Virus record (IMG/VR): IMGVR_UViG_3300046000_011456 | Span: 1-20,683 of that record | Length of the DNA: 20,683 nt | Strand: one strand, 5' to 3' | Source of the DNA: a virus | Part shown: piece after piece, positions 7,010-13,201 of the stretch | Layout: each line of letters begins with the position of its first letter | Numbering within the stretch: the first letter of the stretch is position 1 | Translations under genes and position numbers: made by a program | The notes under the pieces: model-generated | Told to the model about the DNA's origin: nothing | Seen by the model: only the letters and a program-made list of their open reading frames with translations | Database searches by the model: none

Positions 7010-7543
7010 TTATCCTTGTCTTTGTTTGTCATTCTGCCACTGACCATCATATAGTTCAGCAGGATCACATTCATGGAAATATATTTGCGCTACTCTAGCG
7101 TCTTCTTCAATAAAAATGGTTTCAGTTACTAACATAATTGTTCCCATATTATCTGTTTCAAAACCAGGATCAAATACTGGAGAATTAATTAATGTTCCGT
7201 TTCTCCACATTGATGAACGTTGCTTAATAAATGCTACACGATTAGCTGGTATTTTACAACCTTCATTAAATGTAATATCATAAGTACCTTCATACAATAA
7301 CCAACCTGTTCTACCATCTACATTTAGTTTTTCAATGGGGGTATAGTCAGCTAATTCTGTTTTTTCTTTTAATACTTTACCTATTTTACCTGTTTTTTCT
7401 AATGTTTCAGGATCAATTTGAGGATTATATCCTACTTTATTTACTGCTTTTAGAGTAATATCAAAACCAACTTGTGCTGGTTTGCCCTTAGCATTATCTA
7501 ATTTAAGGAGTCCTTCTCCTAATATTTGTTTTACGTTTAACAT
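7010..7543 (-). CDS. dUTPase / dCTP-deaminase-fold nucleotide enzyme
   Basis: A 177-residue enzyme of the trimeric dUTPase/dCTP deaminase fold, expected to keep dUTP low and supply dUMP for dTMP synthesis. Seen: QVGFDITL (24-31, matching the GxDL-type first motif), KQRSSMWRNG (107-116, the phosphate-binding RSS motif), SPVFDPGFETDNMGTIML (121-138, the nucleotide-specificity loop) and ARVAQIYFHE (about 149-158). The DPGFE sequence leans to the dCTP deaminase side, whereas the RSS motif is shared by both branches. The loop after the first motif (about 32-75) is long. I cannot decide between dUTP hydrolysis, dCTP deamination or both. Confidence 0.8.
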   Translation of the reverse strand: MLNVKQILGEGLLKLDNAKGKPAQVGFDITLKAVNKVGYNPQIDPETLEKTGKIGKVLKEKTELADYTPIEKLNVDGRTGWLLYEGTYDITFNEGCKIPANRVAFIKQRSSMWRNGTLINSPVFDPGFETDNMGTIMLVTETIFIEEDARVAQIYFHECDPAELYDGQWQNDKQRQG

Positions 7544-7552
7544 ATTTTTATT

Positions 7553-7714
7553 TTATAATTCTTCTACAATACCTAATACTTCGGCTAATATAAATAAAAC
7601 TCCTGACACAGCCAACTTTCCAAATATAAGAGCAAATCCCGCTCCAAATCTAAGGAAGGATTTAGCTAGGCTAATATAAAAGTGCCAGTTTGTTTTTGAT
7701 TCTTTTTGTTGCAT
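7553..7714 (-). CDS. 53-aa small membrane protein
   Basis: An ORF of 53 residues starting at ATG 7714 directly after the folE stop (TAA-C-ATG) and ending 9 bases before the dUTPase-like gene. Sequence begins MQQKESKTNWHFYISLAK, then a hydrophobic stretch at about 21-50 (FGAGFALIFGKLAVSGVLFILAEV region) ending EEL. It has one long or two short membrane helices. It is supported by the tight junctions on both sides and by filling an otherwise empty 172-base gap. Function unknown. Confidence 0.65.
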   Translation of the reverse strand: MQQKESKTNWHFYISLAKSFLRFGAGFALIFGKLAVSGVLFILAEVLGIVEEL

Positions 7715-7715
7715 G

Positions 7716-8348
7716 TTAAAATTTTGTTCCATTTACTTCAATGGCGTGTAAGAATTCTTCTCTAATTAAATTGTCTTTCTCCATAAACACACCACTGAAT
7801 TTGTTTGTAGTCATTACAGAACCATGTTTAATACCTCTATGTGAGCAACAAGTGTGCTTACAAGCAATACTAACTGCTACTGACTCACATATCATTTTAT
7901 CAGCAATATAATCGTGAATTTGTGTTGTTAATGATTCTTGCATTTGTGGTCTACGTCCAAACCATTCAACAATACGATTTAATTTAGATAAGCCAATAAC
8001 GTTTTCTGCTGGTACATAAGCTACTGTAGCATAACCTGTAAATGCTAAATTGTGGTGAGCACACATACTAACAATAGGAATACCTGATTGAATTACTAAT
8101 CCATCATATCCTTCATCGTTAGGGAATACCGTAATGTTTGGTTCATCACTAACTGATCCTACAATTAAGTCTTTTAACCATGCTTTAGCTACACGACGAG
8201 GTGTATCTACTGTTTGTCTATCCGCTGTGTAGTCAAATCCTACTGCATTAAGGAAATTTCCGTATGCTTTAGCTGCTTTATCAATCATTTGCTCAATCTC
8301 TTTTGGTGTACGAGCTAAACTACCATTTGATTTTTTTAATAATTCCAT
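7716..8348 (-). CDS. folE: GTP cyclohydrolase I
   Basis: Converts GTP to 7,8-dihydroneopterin triphosphate, the first step of both folate and 7-deazaguanine synthesis. I chose ATG 8348 (210 residues, MELLKKSNG) because it follows the preceding stop by one base (TAA-T-ATG); a start at 8396 would overlap that gene. Motifs: MCAHHNLAFTG (95-105) supplies zinc ligands Cys96 and His99; VPAENVIGLSKLNRIVEWF (112-130) and RPQMQESLTTQI (133-144) are the family's core; ACKHTCCSHRG (162-172) supplies the third zinc ligand, probably Cys167. All catalytic features appear intact. Its place with queE, queC, queD and dpdA points to DNA modification rather than folate. Confidence 0.95.
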   Translation of the reverse strand: MELLKKSNGSLARTPKEIEQMIDKAAKAYGNFLNAVGFDYTADRQTVDTPRRVAKAWLKDLIVGSVSDEPNITVFPNDEGYDGLVIQSGIPIVSMCAHHNLAFTGYATVAYVPAENVIGLSKLNRIVEWFGRRPQMQESLTTQIHDYIADKMICESVAVSIACKHTCCSHRGIKHGSVMTTNKFSGVFMEKDNLIREEFLHAIEVNGTKF

Positions 8349-8349
8349 A

Positions 8350-8586
8350 TTATTCTTTTTCTTGTTTATCTCTAAATTTACTAAATTCTTTTTCAAGTTC
8401 CAAATGTTTTATAGCAATTGTTGAAGCTAATATTCCTATTTGTTCCCAAATTCTTTGGATTTCTTTATTTTGAATGACTACATCATCGTTTACTTTATCT
8501 ATTTTACGCATCAGATATATTTGCATCAATGACACAAAAATAAAGATACCAAAATACATGTGTTCTAGTGTTATTGTAAATTGCAT
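8350..8586 (-). CDS. 78-aa membrane-anchored coiled-coil protein, unknown
   Basis: I start this at ATG 8586 (MQFTITLEHMYFG), one base after the stop of the previous small gene (TAA-T-ATG); a 10-residue longer form from 8616 would overlap it. Residues about 9-27 are a single membrane helix. The rest is charged and helix-prone (KIDKVNDDVVIQNKEIQRIWEQIG...KHLELEKEFSKFRDKQEKE) and looks like a coiled coil. The bitopic layout recalls phage membrane accessory or spanin-like proteins, but there is no lipobox or clear secretion signal. It lies between folE and queE inside the modification cassette. Confidence 0.75.
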   Translation of the reverse strand: MQFTITLEHMYFGIFIFVSLMQIYLMRKIDKVNDDVVIQNKEIQRIWEQIGILASTIAIKHLELEKEFSKFRDKQEKE

Positions 8587-8587
8587 A

Positions 8588-8713
8588 TTATTTAAATATT
8601 GCTTTAGCTGCTTCATACAGAAAGGTCATTGCCCAATACATAATGAATATAAACAAACTAACTCCAACTATTTTAATAGCTAATTCTAAAAATTTTACTA
8701 ATTTATTTTCCAT
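8588..8713 (-). CDS. 41-aa single-helix membrane peptide
   Basis: Starts at ATG 8713 one base after the queE stop and ends one base before the next ATG at 8586, so it is bounded on both sides by TAA-T-ATG junctions. The peptide begins MENKLVKFLELAIKIVGVSL and continues with a hydrophobic helix to about residue 32, ending YEAAKAIFK. The perfect fit between neighbours is the main reason to call it real. Function unknown. Confidence 0.7.
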   Translation of the reverse strand: MENKLVKFLELAIKIVGVSLFIFIMYWAMTFLYEAAKAIFK

Positions 8714-8714
8714 A

Positions 8715-9551
8715 TTATACATTTAATGTTTTATTCCAAGCGGCAATGTGTAATCTTGTTAAACCACGGAAACGATATTTTTTAGCCATTTCTAAACAGA
8801 ATTGAGTACGCTCTTCAAAATCTTCAGCATCATCTAAACCTGGCATGCAAACAACATTTTTAAGTGGGATTTTAAACGGTTCTACAAAGTCACGGAATAA
8901 TTCTTGTACATCTTCTTCTGTGCTAATAACGAACTTAAATTGGTAGTTTTTATGTTCCATAATACGAGTAATAGCCTCAGGAACAATACGTTGTTTTTCA
9001 GTCATACCTGAATTGGATAATTTAGGCGAACAATTGATTTGATCAATCATTGTAAATAACTTAGTATCAATATAGTTGGTTCCATTAGTTTCAATTTCAT
9101 AATAAGGATGGAAAGAATTATCAATATACTTAGATAACCAATGATTAGTAAAGTTAACAATTGCTTCTTGATGTCCTTTAATTGTTGGCTCACCACCAGT
9201 CCAAATAACATGAACTAAACCATTTAAAATGTCAAAGTATACACCTTCATCTTTCCAACGTTTGATTAGGTAATCAAATTCTTTGTTTTCGCCTCTCCAT
9301 AACCATTGGCTTGTTGAGTCACAAGTCCAAGTTGCTTTACCTTCAGCATGCAAATCACCAACGAATATTTCACCGTCCTCTAGTAATTGGGCTTTAGCTA
9401 AAGCATTAGTATATGCACGAGACATACCACACGTCAGGTTACAAATACCTAAACGAACGAAGTATGATGGAATACCAGATGAAATACCTTCACCTTGGAT
9501 ACTATAAAAATCGCTACTAATAAGTAGCTTACTTGAATCTATTTTACTCAT
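8715..9551 (-). CDS. queE: 7-carboxy-7-deazaguanine synthase-like radical SAM enzyme with split Cys motif
   Basis: 278 residues. QueE rearranges 6-carboxytetrahydropterin to 7-carboxy-7-deazaguanine (CDG) using a [4Fe-4S] cluster and SAM. Seen: FYSIQGEGISSGIPSYFVRLGICNLTC (about residues 15-41), the normal QueE entry to the cluster motif, but the third cysteine does not follow after two residues. A 35-residue stretch separates Cys41 from Cys77, after which the usual CDS-x-x-x-W pattern resumes (TCDSTSQW). Later come VIWTGGEPTIKG (SAM-binding GGEP), YEIETNGT and INCSPKLSNSG. So this is CX3C-X35-C rather than CX3CX2C. Burkholderia multivorans QueE also departs from the standard spacing. Probably an active, divergent QueE. 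Confidence 0.9.
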   Translation of the reverse strand: MSKIDSSKLLISSDFYSIQGEGISSGIPSYFVRLGICNLTCGMSRAYTNALAKAQLLEDGEIFVGDLHAEGKATWTCDSTSQWLWRGENKEFDYLIKRWKDEGVYFDILNGLVHVIWTGGEPTIKGHQEAIVNFTNHWLSKYIDNSFHPYYEIETNGTNYIDTKLFTMIDQINCSPKLSNSGMTEKQRIVPEAITRIMEHKNYQFKFVISTEEDVQELFRDFVEPFKIPLKNVVCMPGLDDAEDFEERTQFCLEMAKKYRFRGLTRLHIAAWNKTLNV

Positions 9552-9554
9552 AAA

Positions 9555-10442
9555 TTATATATTTGTTCTTTTATGTTCTGATAATACTTTTTCTACATGA
9601 GCCTTAGCTACTTCCCAACTTACAGGACCTGTTTCATCAGCATATGCTACTGGATCAGGACGTCCTAATTTGATAAATGCTTCAATACGCTCTACTGATG
9701 CTGCTGATTTGTAATCACTAAACCATCCTTCATAACCCCTTCCATTATCTAGATTAACTGTATGTAACATTGGTTTATAAGATGTATTTGTACGCTTATA
9801 TACTTCATCAAAGCTAATACCCAATTGAGAACAACAAACTAAACCATCTTGTAAAATACCAAATTTATCAGTATGTAAATAAGGAGTATAGTGTGATACT
9901 AGGTCAGCATTCCAGTTACCAATAATGAAAGCATCAAAATCAGCATCTCTAAACTCTTGACGACAATCAGGGTAGATAGCATGATCACCTGCGTGGATAC
10001 CCATCGCAATAACTACTTCTTGACCAATAGTACAATCATCAGTAATAGGTTTAGTTGCAATTGATAATGCCACAGCTTGAATTAATGAAGCAAAAATCTT
10101 ATTACGATTAGGAACAACTGTTTCTTTCATATTGTCTTGCTCGTAGTGTCCTTCTGGGACATCTTGTCCACCAGTTACCAACGCTGAATTTAGCAATTGA
10201 GATAAACCATCTAATTTGATAATTTGATGTTTTACTTTGTGATATGGTATATTTTCTGCTTCAGAATCATAACCATCGTTAAGATACTGTACTAATGATG
10301 TAGCACGCTCTAATTCTACTTTGTGTTTTTGACCATAGTCAAAACCTAATGCTGTTACTTCGTAGCCATTGGCTAACAGGTGTAACAATAATGAACTACT
10401 GTCCATTCCACCTGACAAACTTAAAACTGCTTGTTTTCTCAT
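9555..10442 (-). CDS. queC: QueC-like 7-cyano-7-deazaguanine synthase lacking the zinc cysteines
   Basis: 295 residues. QueC uses ATP and ammonia to turn CDG into an amide and then the nitrile preQ0. Active-site parts are intact: LSLSGGMDSSS (P-loop, 7-17), GFDYGQKH (33-40), VVPNRNKIF (109-117) and YPDCRQEF (157-164). The C-terminal zinc ribbon is not: where the family has TCY and later CxxCxxCxxR, this protein has TSY (Ser221) and DYKSAASVER, putting Asp243, Ser246 and Ser249 at the other three cysteine positions. The neighbouring alignment (EAFIKLGRPDP) is clear, so the loss is real and not a frame error. Start overlaps the previous stop as ATGA (10439-10442). Confidence 0.9.
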   Translation of the reverse strand: MRKQAVLSLSGGMDSSSLLLHLLANGYEVTALGFDYGQKHKVELERATSLVQYLNDGYDSEAENIPYHKVKHQIIKLDGLSQLLNSALVTGGQDVPEGHYEQDNMKETVVPNRNKIFASLIQAVALSIATKPITDDCTIGQEVVIAMGIHAGDHAIYPDCRQEFRDADFDAFIIGNWNADLVSHYTPYLHTDKFGILQDGLVCCSQLGISFDEVYKRTNTSYKPMLHTVNLDNGRGYEGWFSDYKSAASVERIEAFIKLGRPDPVAYADETGPVSWEVAKAHVEKVLSEHKRTNI

Positions 10443-10639
10443 TTTAATTTAAAATTAGTTAAGACTGTATTTATTTTTCTACCGCTTACGTCTTGTTCAA
10501 GCGACTTGCGCAAATTATCACGCTTAATAATATTGTTTCTAAGTAAGTATTGATCATATTGATAATCTAAATCAACATCCTGATCAACACCACGATTATT
10601 ATTCATAATGTCAATGAATATTTCCTTCATTTTTCCCAT
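10439..10639 (-). CDS. 66-aa acidic/basic small protein, unknown
   Basis: A short protein between dpdA and queC, beginning MGKMKEIFIDIMNNNRGVDQ, with a central Asp/Tyr-rich segment (DVDLDYQYDQYLL) and a basic second half. It starts 6 bases after the dpdA stop and ends inside the queC start codon (ATGA). An alternative start is the Met at 10630. No family recognised and no cysteines. Its position suggests co-translation with the modification genes; nothing else supports a role. Confidence 0.7.
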   Translation of the reverse strand: MGKMKEIFIDIMNNNRGVDQDVDLDYQYDQYLLRNNIIKRDNLRKSLEQDVSGRKINTVLTNFKLK

Positions 10640-10645
10640 AAAATA

Positions 10646-11440
10646 TTATTTAATGTAACTTTTAAATTTGTTTACATTAAAGGTAATATCTTCTATTTGC
10701 TCTTCCAAGTTCATTTCGAAATAATGTTCTAATTTATTCGCTGGTTTGAAATTAATTCCACTATCGGTGTAACGAACACCCTCAGCTCCGACTAATATTG
10801 GATTAGATGTATCTACTGATTTGATAAATTTCCAATCTTTATAAGCCATAAACTCTTGAGGTAATGAACAACCAAGTAAATGATGATAAAGAGTAGGTCT
10901 AATTACACTACGTTCAACTAATCGTCTAATAAATTCCATTCTACCATACATTGATGCTTTTAAAGGTTGAATACCTGAAAATGTTGGATACATTTCTTGA
11001 TAAGCACAACTTGAGTGGTTAAAAGCAATATGTGTATAACCTAAATCAACTAACGTTTGGTATGTTATAATTAATTCTCCTAAATCTTCTCCTTGACATA
11101 CAGCCATTAAATTAACACCTTCTGGGAGATGTTGTTTATAATTAATCATCCAACTTTTAGCATTTCTAATTGTTGTTGTAGAATCATTCCATTCATCCGG
11201 AACAATAAAAACATCAGGACGAACTAAATGGATTTTTTCAATTAAATCTTCTGTTGTATGAGTTACTCCTTCAAACAAACCATTATCCATAATAATAAAG
11301 CGTTTATCTGAACGGGATTGTTCAAAAAATGTTCTGTATTGAATGTATTTATCAATTAAATGAGGAAGACAATAATCATAGTCATTCCATTGATATGCGT
11401 TTTGCATTAAGCTAAGAGGTAACTCATGACTTACTTTCAT
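10646..11440 (-). CDS. dpdA: DNA guanine transglycosylase (DpdA family)
   Basis: 264 residues, TIM-barrel tRNA-guanine-transglycosylase superfamily. Phage DpdA enzymes swap guanine in DNA for a 7-deazaguanine base. Seen: FIIMDNGLFEG (48-58, Asp52), VPDEWND (80-86), LMAVCQGED (111-119, equivalent to the TGT xxVQGG strand), HIAFNHSS (137-144), YHHLLGCSLPQEF (185-197, equivalent to YLMGVGTPxE) and IKSVDTSNPILVG (206-218), where Asp210 is the candidate nucleophile. It lacks the C-terminal CxCxxC-H zinc site typical of bacterial tRNA TGT, consistent with a DNA enzyme. The neighbours folE, queD, queE and queC supply its substrate. Its start overlaps the preceding gene by 17 bases. I cannot assign a DpdA subfamily. 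Confidence 0.88.
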   Translation of the reverse strand: MKVSHELPLSLMQNAYQWNDYDYCLPHLIDKYIQYRTFFEQSRSDKRFIIMDNGLFEGVTHTTEDLIEKIHLVRPDVFIVPDEWNDSTTTIRNAKSWMINYKQHLPEGVNLMAVCQGEDLGELIITYQTLVDLGYTHIAFNHSSCAYQEMYPTFSGIQPLKASMYGRMEFIRRLVERSVIRPTLYHHLLGCSLPQEFMAYKDWKFIKSVDTSNPILVGAEGVRYTDSGINFKPANKLEHYFEMNLEEQIEDITFNVNKFKSYIK

Positions 11441-11624
11441 ACTTATGTAATTTTTTAGTTAATTTATCTATACGGATTTGACAATACCATTTTCCCATAT
11501 TACTGGAGGCATTTTTATAATTTTCTTTCCAATGTTTTATTTCTTCTAAAATAGGAGCATTAGCTTTATTAAGTATATCAATGTCATAGTAACTATTGTT
11601 TTCTAACATTGGGTCTTCGTTCAT
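11424..11624 (-). CDS. 66-aa hypothetical protein
   Basis: Small charged protein (MNEDPMLENNSYYDIDILNK...) with a basic, helix-prone C-terminal half (IRIDKLTKKLHKYESKS). I prefer ATG 11624, which overlaps the DUF2452-like stop as ATGA, the same junction type as queC. ATG 11636 would give 70 residues and a 16-base overlap. The 3' end overlaps the dpdA start. No family recognised; a helper of DpdA is a guess from position only. Confidence 0.7.
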   Translation of the reverse strand: MNEDPMLENNSYYDIDILNKANAPILEEIKHWKENYKNASSNMGKWYCQIRIDKLTKKLHKYESKS

Positions 11625-12028
11625 ATTTTTATCCATTTGCTATCTGAATTGAGTTTAAAAGTTGCTACGTGTTTCATTTTCCAATTACTAGGTTCTATTA
11701 TCGATATAAATAAGCTTTCATCATCTCTTATATATAAATGATATACACGTCCTACTACTGGTTGGAAATTATATTGGACTTTACTATATATAAGTTCATT
11801 CCAGTTATATTCATTTACAAGTTTTTCAGCTTCTGCCTTTAATTCTTCATATTTCGCTCTAAACTGGGCATTTACTTCTTCTACTTTATTTTGTCGCCAA
11901 GTAGAAACATCATTTGATTTGATTACCGGAGCACCATGGTTACTTCCATAAGTTAACTCACGGGCATAGTATCCTTTTTCTTCACTCCATACAACTAGAT
12001 CAGAAATCTTTTTTTTCTTTTTACTCAC
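11621..12028 (-). CDS. DUF2452-like protein
   Basis: I start this at GTG 12028 (135 residues), which overlaps the queD stop as GTGAGTAA, matching the ATGAGTAA overlap at the queD start. ATG 12058 is possible but would overlap queD by 38 bases. The body (YGSNHGAPVIKSNDVSTW..., then ...YNWNELIYSKVQYNFQPVVGRVYHLYI and SIIEPSNW) fits what I know of DUF2452, a family of unknown function common in Bacteroidota: a GAPxI-x-x-x-D-x-x-x-W segment, a central helix and a GxxYHLY strand. In bacteria it is not known as a DNA-modification gene, so its place between queD and dpdA is worth noting. Lysine-rich N terminus. Confidence 0.8.
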   Translation of the reverse strand: MSKKKKKISDLVVWSEEKGYYARELTYGSNHGAPVIKSNDVSTWRQNKVEEVNAQFRAKYEELKAEAEKLVNEYNWNELIYSKVQYNFQPVVGRVYHLYIRDDESLFISIIEPSNWKMKHVATFKLNSDSKWIKI

Positions 12029-12488
12029 TGTATATAGCGCTGTTTCTTTCGTTCTCAAAAAATTCTACTTGTACTATTCTAACTCGACCATTTGTTTCTT
12101 CTTGTACAAATGTATTTAGTTTTCCATAGATAAATTTAGCGAATTGTTCTGCACCAACAGGACCTTCTAATAGTCTAAGTTGAACAATACCTTTCTTGTC
12201 CATTTCCTTAAATAATTCTACCTCAGGATCATCTGGTGCTATAATAGTAGTATGGTCGAACATGTAGTCCATCCATTGCTTAGCATTCATACCATCAATA
12301 GTTGTTTTTGCTCGTTTCATTCCTCCAAAATCCCAAACCCAATTTCTGTGGTCTAATTCTCCTTCAAATGTTACTCTAAATTCAATGTCATACCCATGTA
12401 AGAACTTACAATGTGTTCCCTCAGCAGCCCATTGACGAAAGACAGTACTAAAACCATTAAATAGTTTTGTTGATTGAAATTTACTCAT
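12021..12488 (-). CDS. queD: QueD-like 6-carboxytetrahydropterin synthase with altered zinc site
   Basis: 155 residues from ATG 12488, which overlaps the previous stop as ATGAGTAA. The QueD reaction makes 6-carboxytetrahydropterin from dihydroneopterin triphosphate. Catalytic residues are present: Cys27 (THCKFLHG), Asp78-His79 (MFDHTTII) and Glu114 (GAEQFAKFI). Zinc ligands are mostly gone: the canonical HGH is HGY here (His31 kept, Tyr33 instead of His) and the N-terminal AAHR is TVFR, so no His there. WVWDFGGMKRA corresponds to the family's xxxDFxxLK. It may bind metal differently, or it may be a paralogue with another reaction in the same pathway. Annotated by context as the pathway's QueD. 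Confidence 0.85.
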   Translation of the reverse strand: MSKFQSTKLFNGFSTVFRQWAAEGTHCKFLHGYDIEFRVTFEGELDHRNWVWDFGGMKRAKTTIDGMNAKQWMDYMFDHTTIIAPDDPEVELFKEMDKKGIVQLRLLEGPVGAEQFAKFIYGKLNTFVQEETNGRVRIVQVEFFENERNSAIYSE

Positions 12489-13005
12489 ATGTTGTTTTTT
12501 TAGGTCTACCTCTTTTTTTCCCAAAATTGTTAAAATTAGGTACTGGTTGAGGTTTATTTTGATATTTTTCTTGTAATTGAATATACAACTCCTCTAGTGT
12601 ACCCTCAAAATCAGTTGCAATTTCTTCTACTGTCTCTTTAGATAATCTAAGTGTTCGTTTACATTCTTTATAAAATCCTCCTAAACGTTCAGGTTCGTCT
12701 TTTTCAAAATCCTTCATTAAACGTCTATGACGTTCTCTAAATAATGTTTGTGCTTCATGTCGTGAAGAGGGATGGGCAATATGTCCTGTTTTTTCTTCCA
12801 TTTCTAATAAAGCATATTGTGCTTGCCAATAATAATGAGAAAAATCAAAATCACCATTACGAATCTTATCTACTGAGTAAGCGTGTTTAGATAATTCTTT
12901 TTGTTTGGGTCTAAATTTTCTCCACCAAAAAAATTGGTTATAGTTGAGGCGTTGTAACTTATTTACTTCCTGTAGAATTGTTTCTTTGCTGTGTGTAATT
13001 GACAT
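12481..13005 (-). CDS. Hypothetical protein with C-terminal AT-hook
   Basis: 174 residues, helix-rich and highly charged, with an aromatic N-terminal part (NYNQFFWWRKFRPKQKEL, DFDFSHYYWQAQYALLEME). The end, FGKKRGRPKKTTYE (about 161-174), contains the RGRP core of an AT-hook, a minor-groove binder of AT-rich DNA. The preceding QNKPQPVPNFNNFG is a probable flexible linker. I recognise no other domain. It overlaps queD by 8 bases (ATGAGTAA) and starts 3 bases after the DUF5522-like stop. Given the AT-rich genome and the next-door modification genes it may bind phage DNA; which process it serves is unknown. Confidence 0.8.
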   Translation of the reverse strand: MSITHSKETILQEVNKLQRLNYNQFFWWRKFRPKQKELSKHAYSVDKIRNGDFDFSHYYWQAQYALLEMEEKTGHIAHPSSRHEAQTLFRERHRRLMKDFEKDEPERLGGFYKECKRTLRLSKETVEEIATDFEGTLEELYIQLQEKYQNKPQPVPNFNNFGKKRGRPKKTTYE

Positions 13006-13008
13006 AAC

Positions 13009-13200
13009 CTATTTATTTGATGTAAATTTAAGTATCTTTTCTGAGATAACCACCCCTCCTTTGGTATGTTTTGGTTCGTACGGACAATGTCGACACTGAT
13101 TACCACAACACTGGCCGCGTCTAATGTGAGCGAGCGCTGTGAATATCACGCGCTCGCCTTCTATATAGTAATCAACTTTATTTGTGAGTTCTTTACTCAT
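13009..13200 (-). CDS. DUF5522-like cysteine-rich protein
   Basis: 63 residues with the block RRGQCCGNQCRHCPYEP at about 28-44, which matches my recollection of DUF5522 (R-G-x-C-C-G-x-x-C-R-H-C-P-Y), a small family common in Bacteroidota and of unknown function. Four cysteines and a histidine in 10 residues make a metal or Fe-S site likely. The N-terminal YYIEGERVIFTALAH precedes it, as in the family. It starts one base after the RNR stop (TAA-T-ATG), so it is probably translated with RNR. A link to redox or RNR chemistry is suggested only by this position. Confidence 0.8.
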   Translation of the reverse strand: MSKELTNKVDYYIEGERVIFTALAHIRRGQCCGNQCRHCPYEPKHTKGGVVISEKILKFTSNK

Positions 13201-13201
13201 A

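Noticed and set aside
7000-7031. A -7-like TAAATATA complement before the CGC-motif gene and another at 15374-15381 before thioredoxin
   Set aside because: No TTG/CTTG block lies 19-21 bases upstream at either place, so they do not meet the pattern seen at groES, polB and SSB.
7646-7668. Short inverted repeat around AAATCCTTCC/TAGATTT
   Set aside because: It falls inside the 53-aa ORF, has only about five paired bases and no T-run; likely chance.
9555-10442. QueC as a decayed pseudogene because zinc cysteines are missing
   Set aside because: The frame is complete, all nucleotide-binding motifs are intact, and the replaced positions sit in an ungapped, well-aligned C-terminal segment.
12028-12058. 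ATG 12058 as start of the DUF2452-like gene
   Set aside because: It would overlap queD by 38 bases and add a peptide unlike the family; GTG 12028 matches the 8-base overlap seen at the queD start. Not fully excluded.
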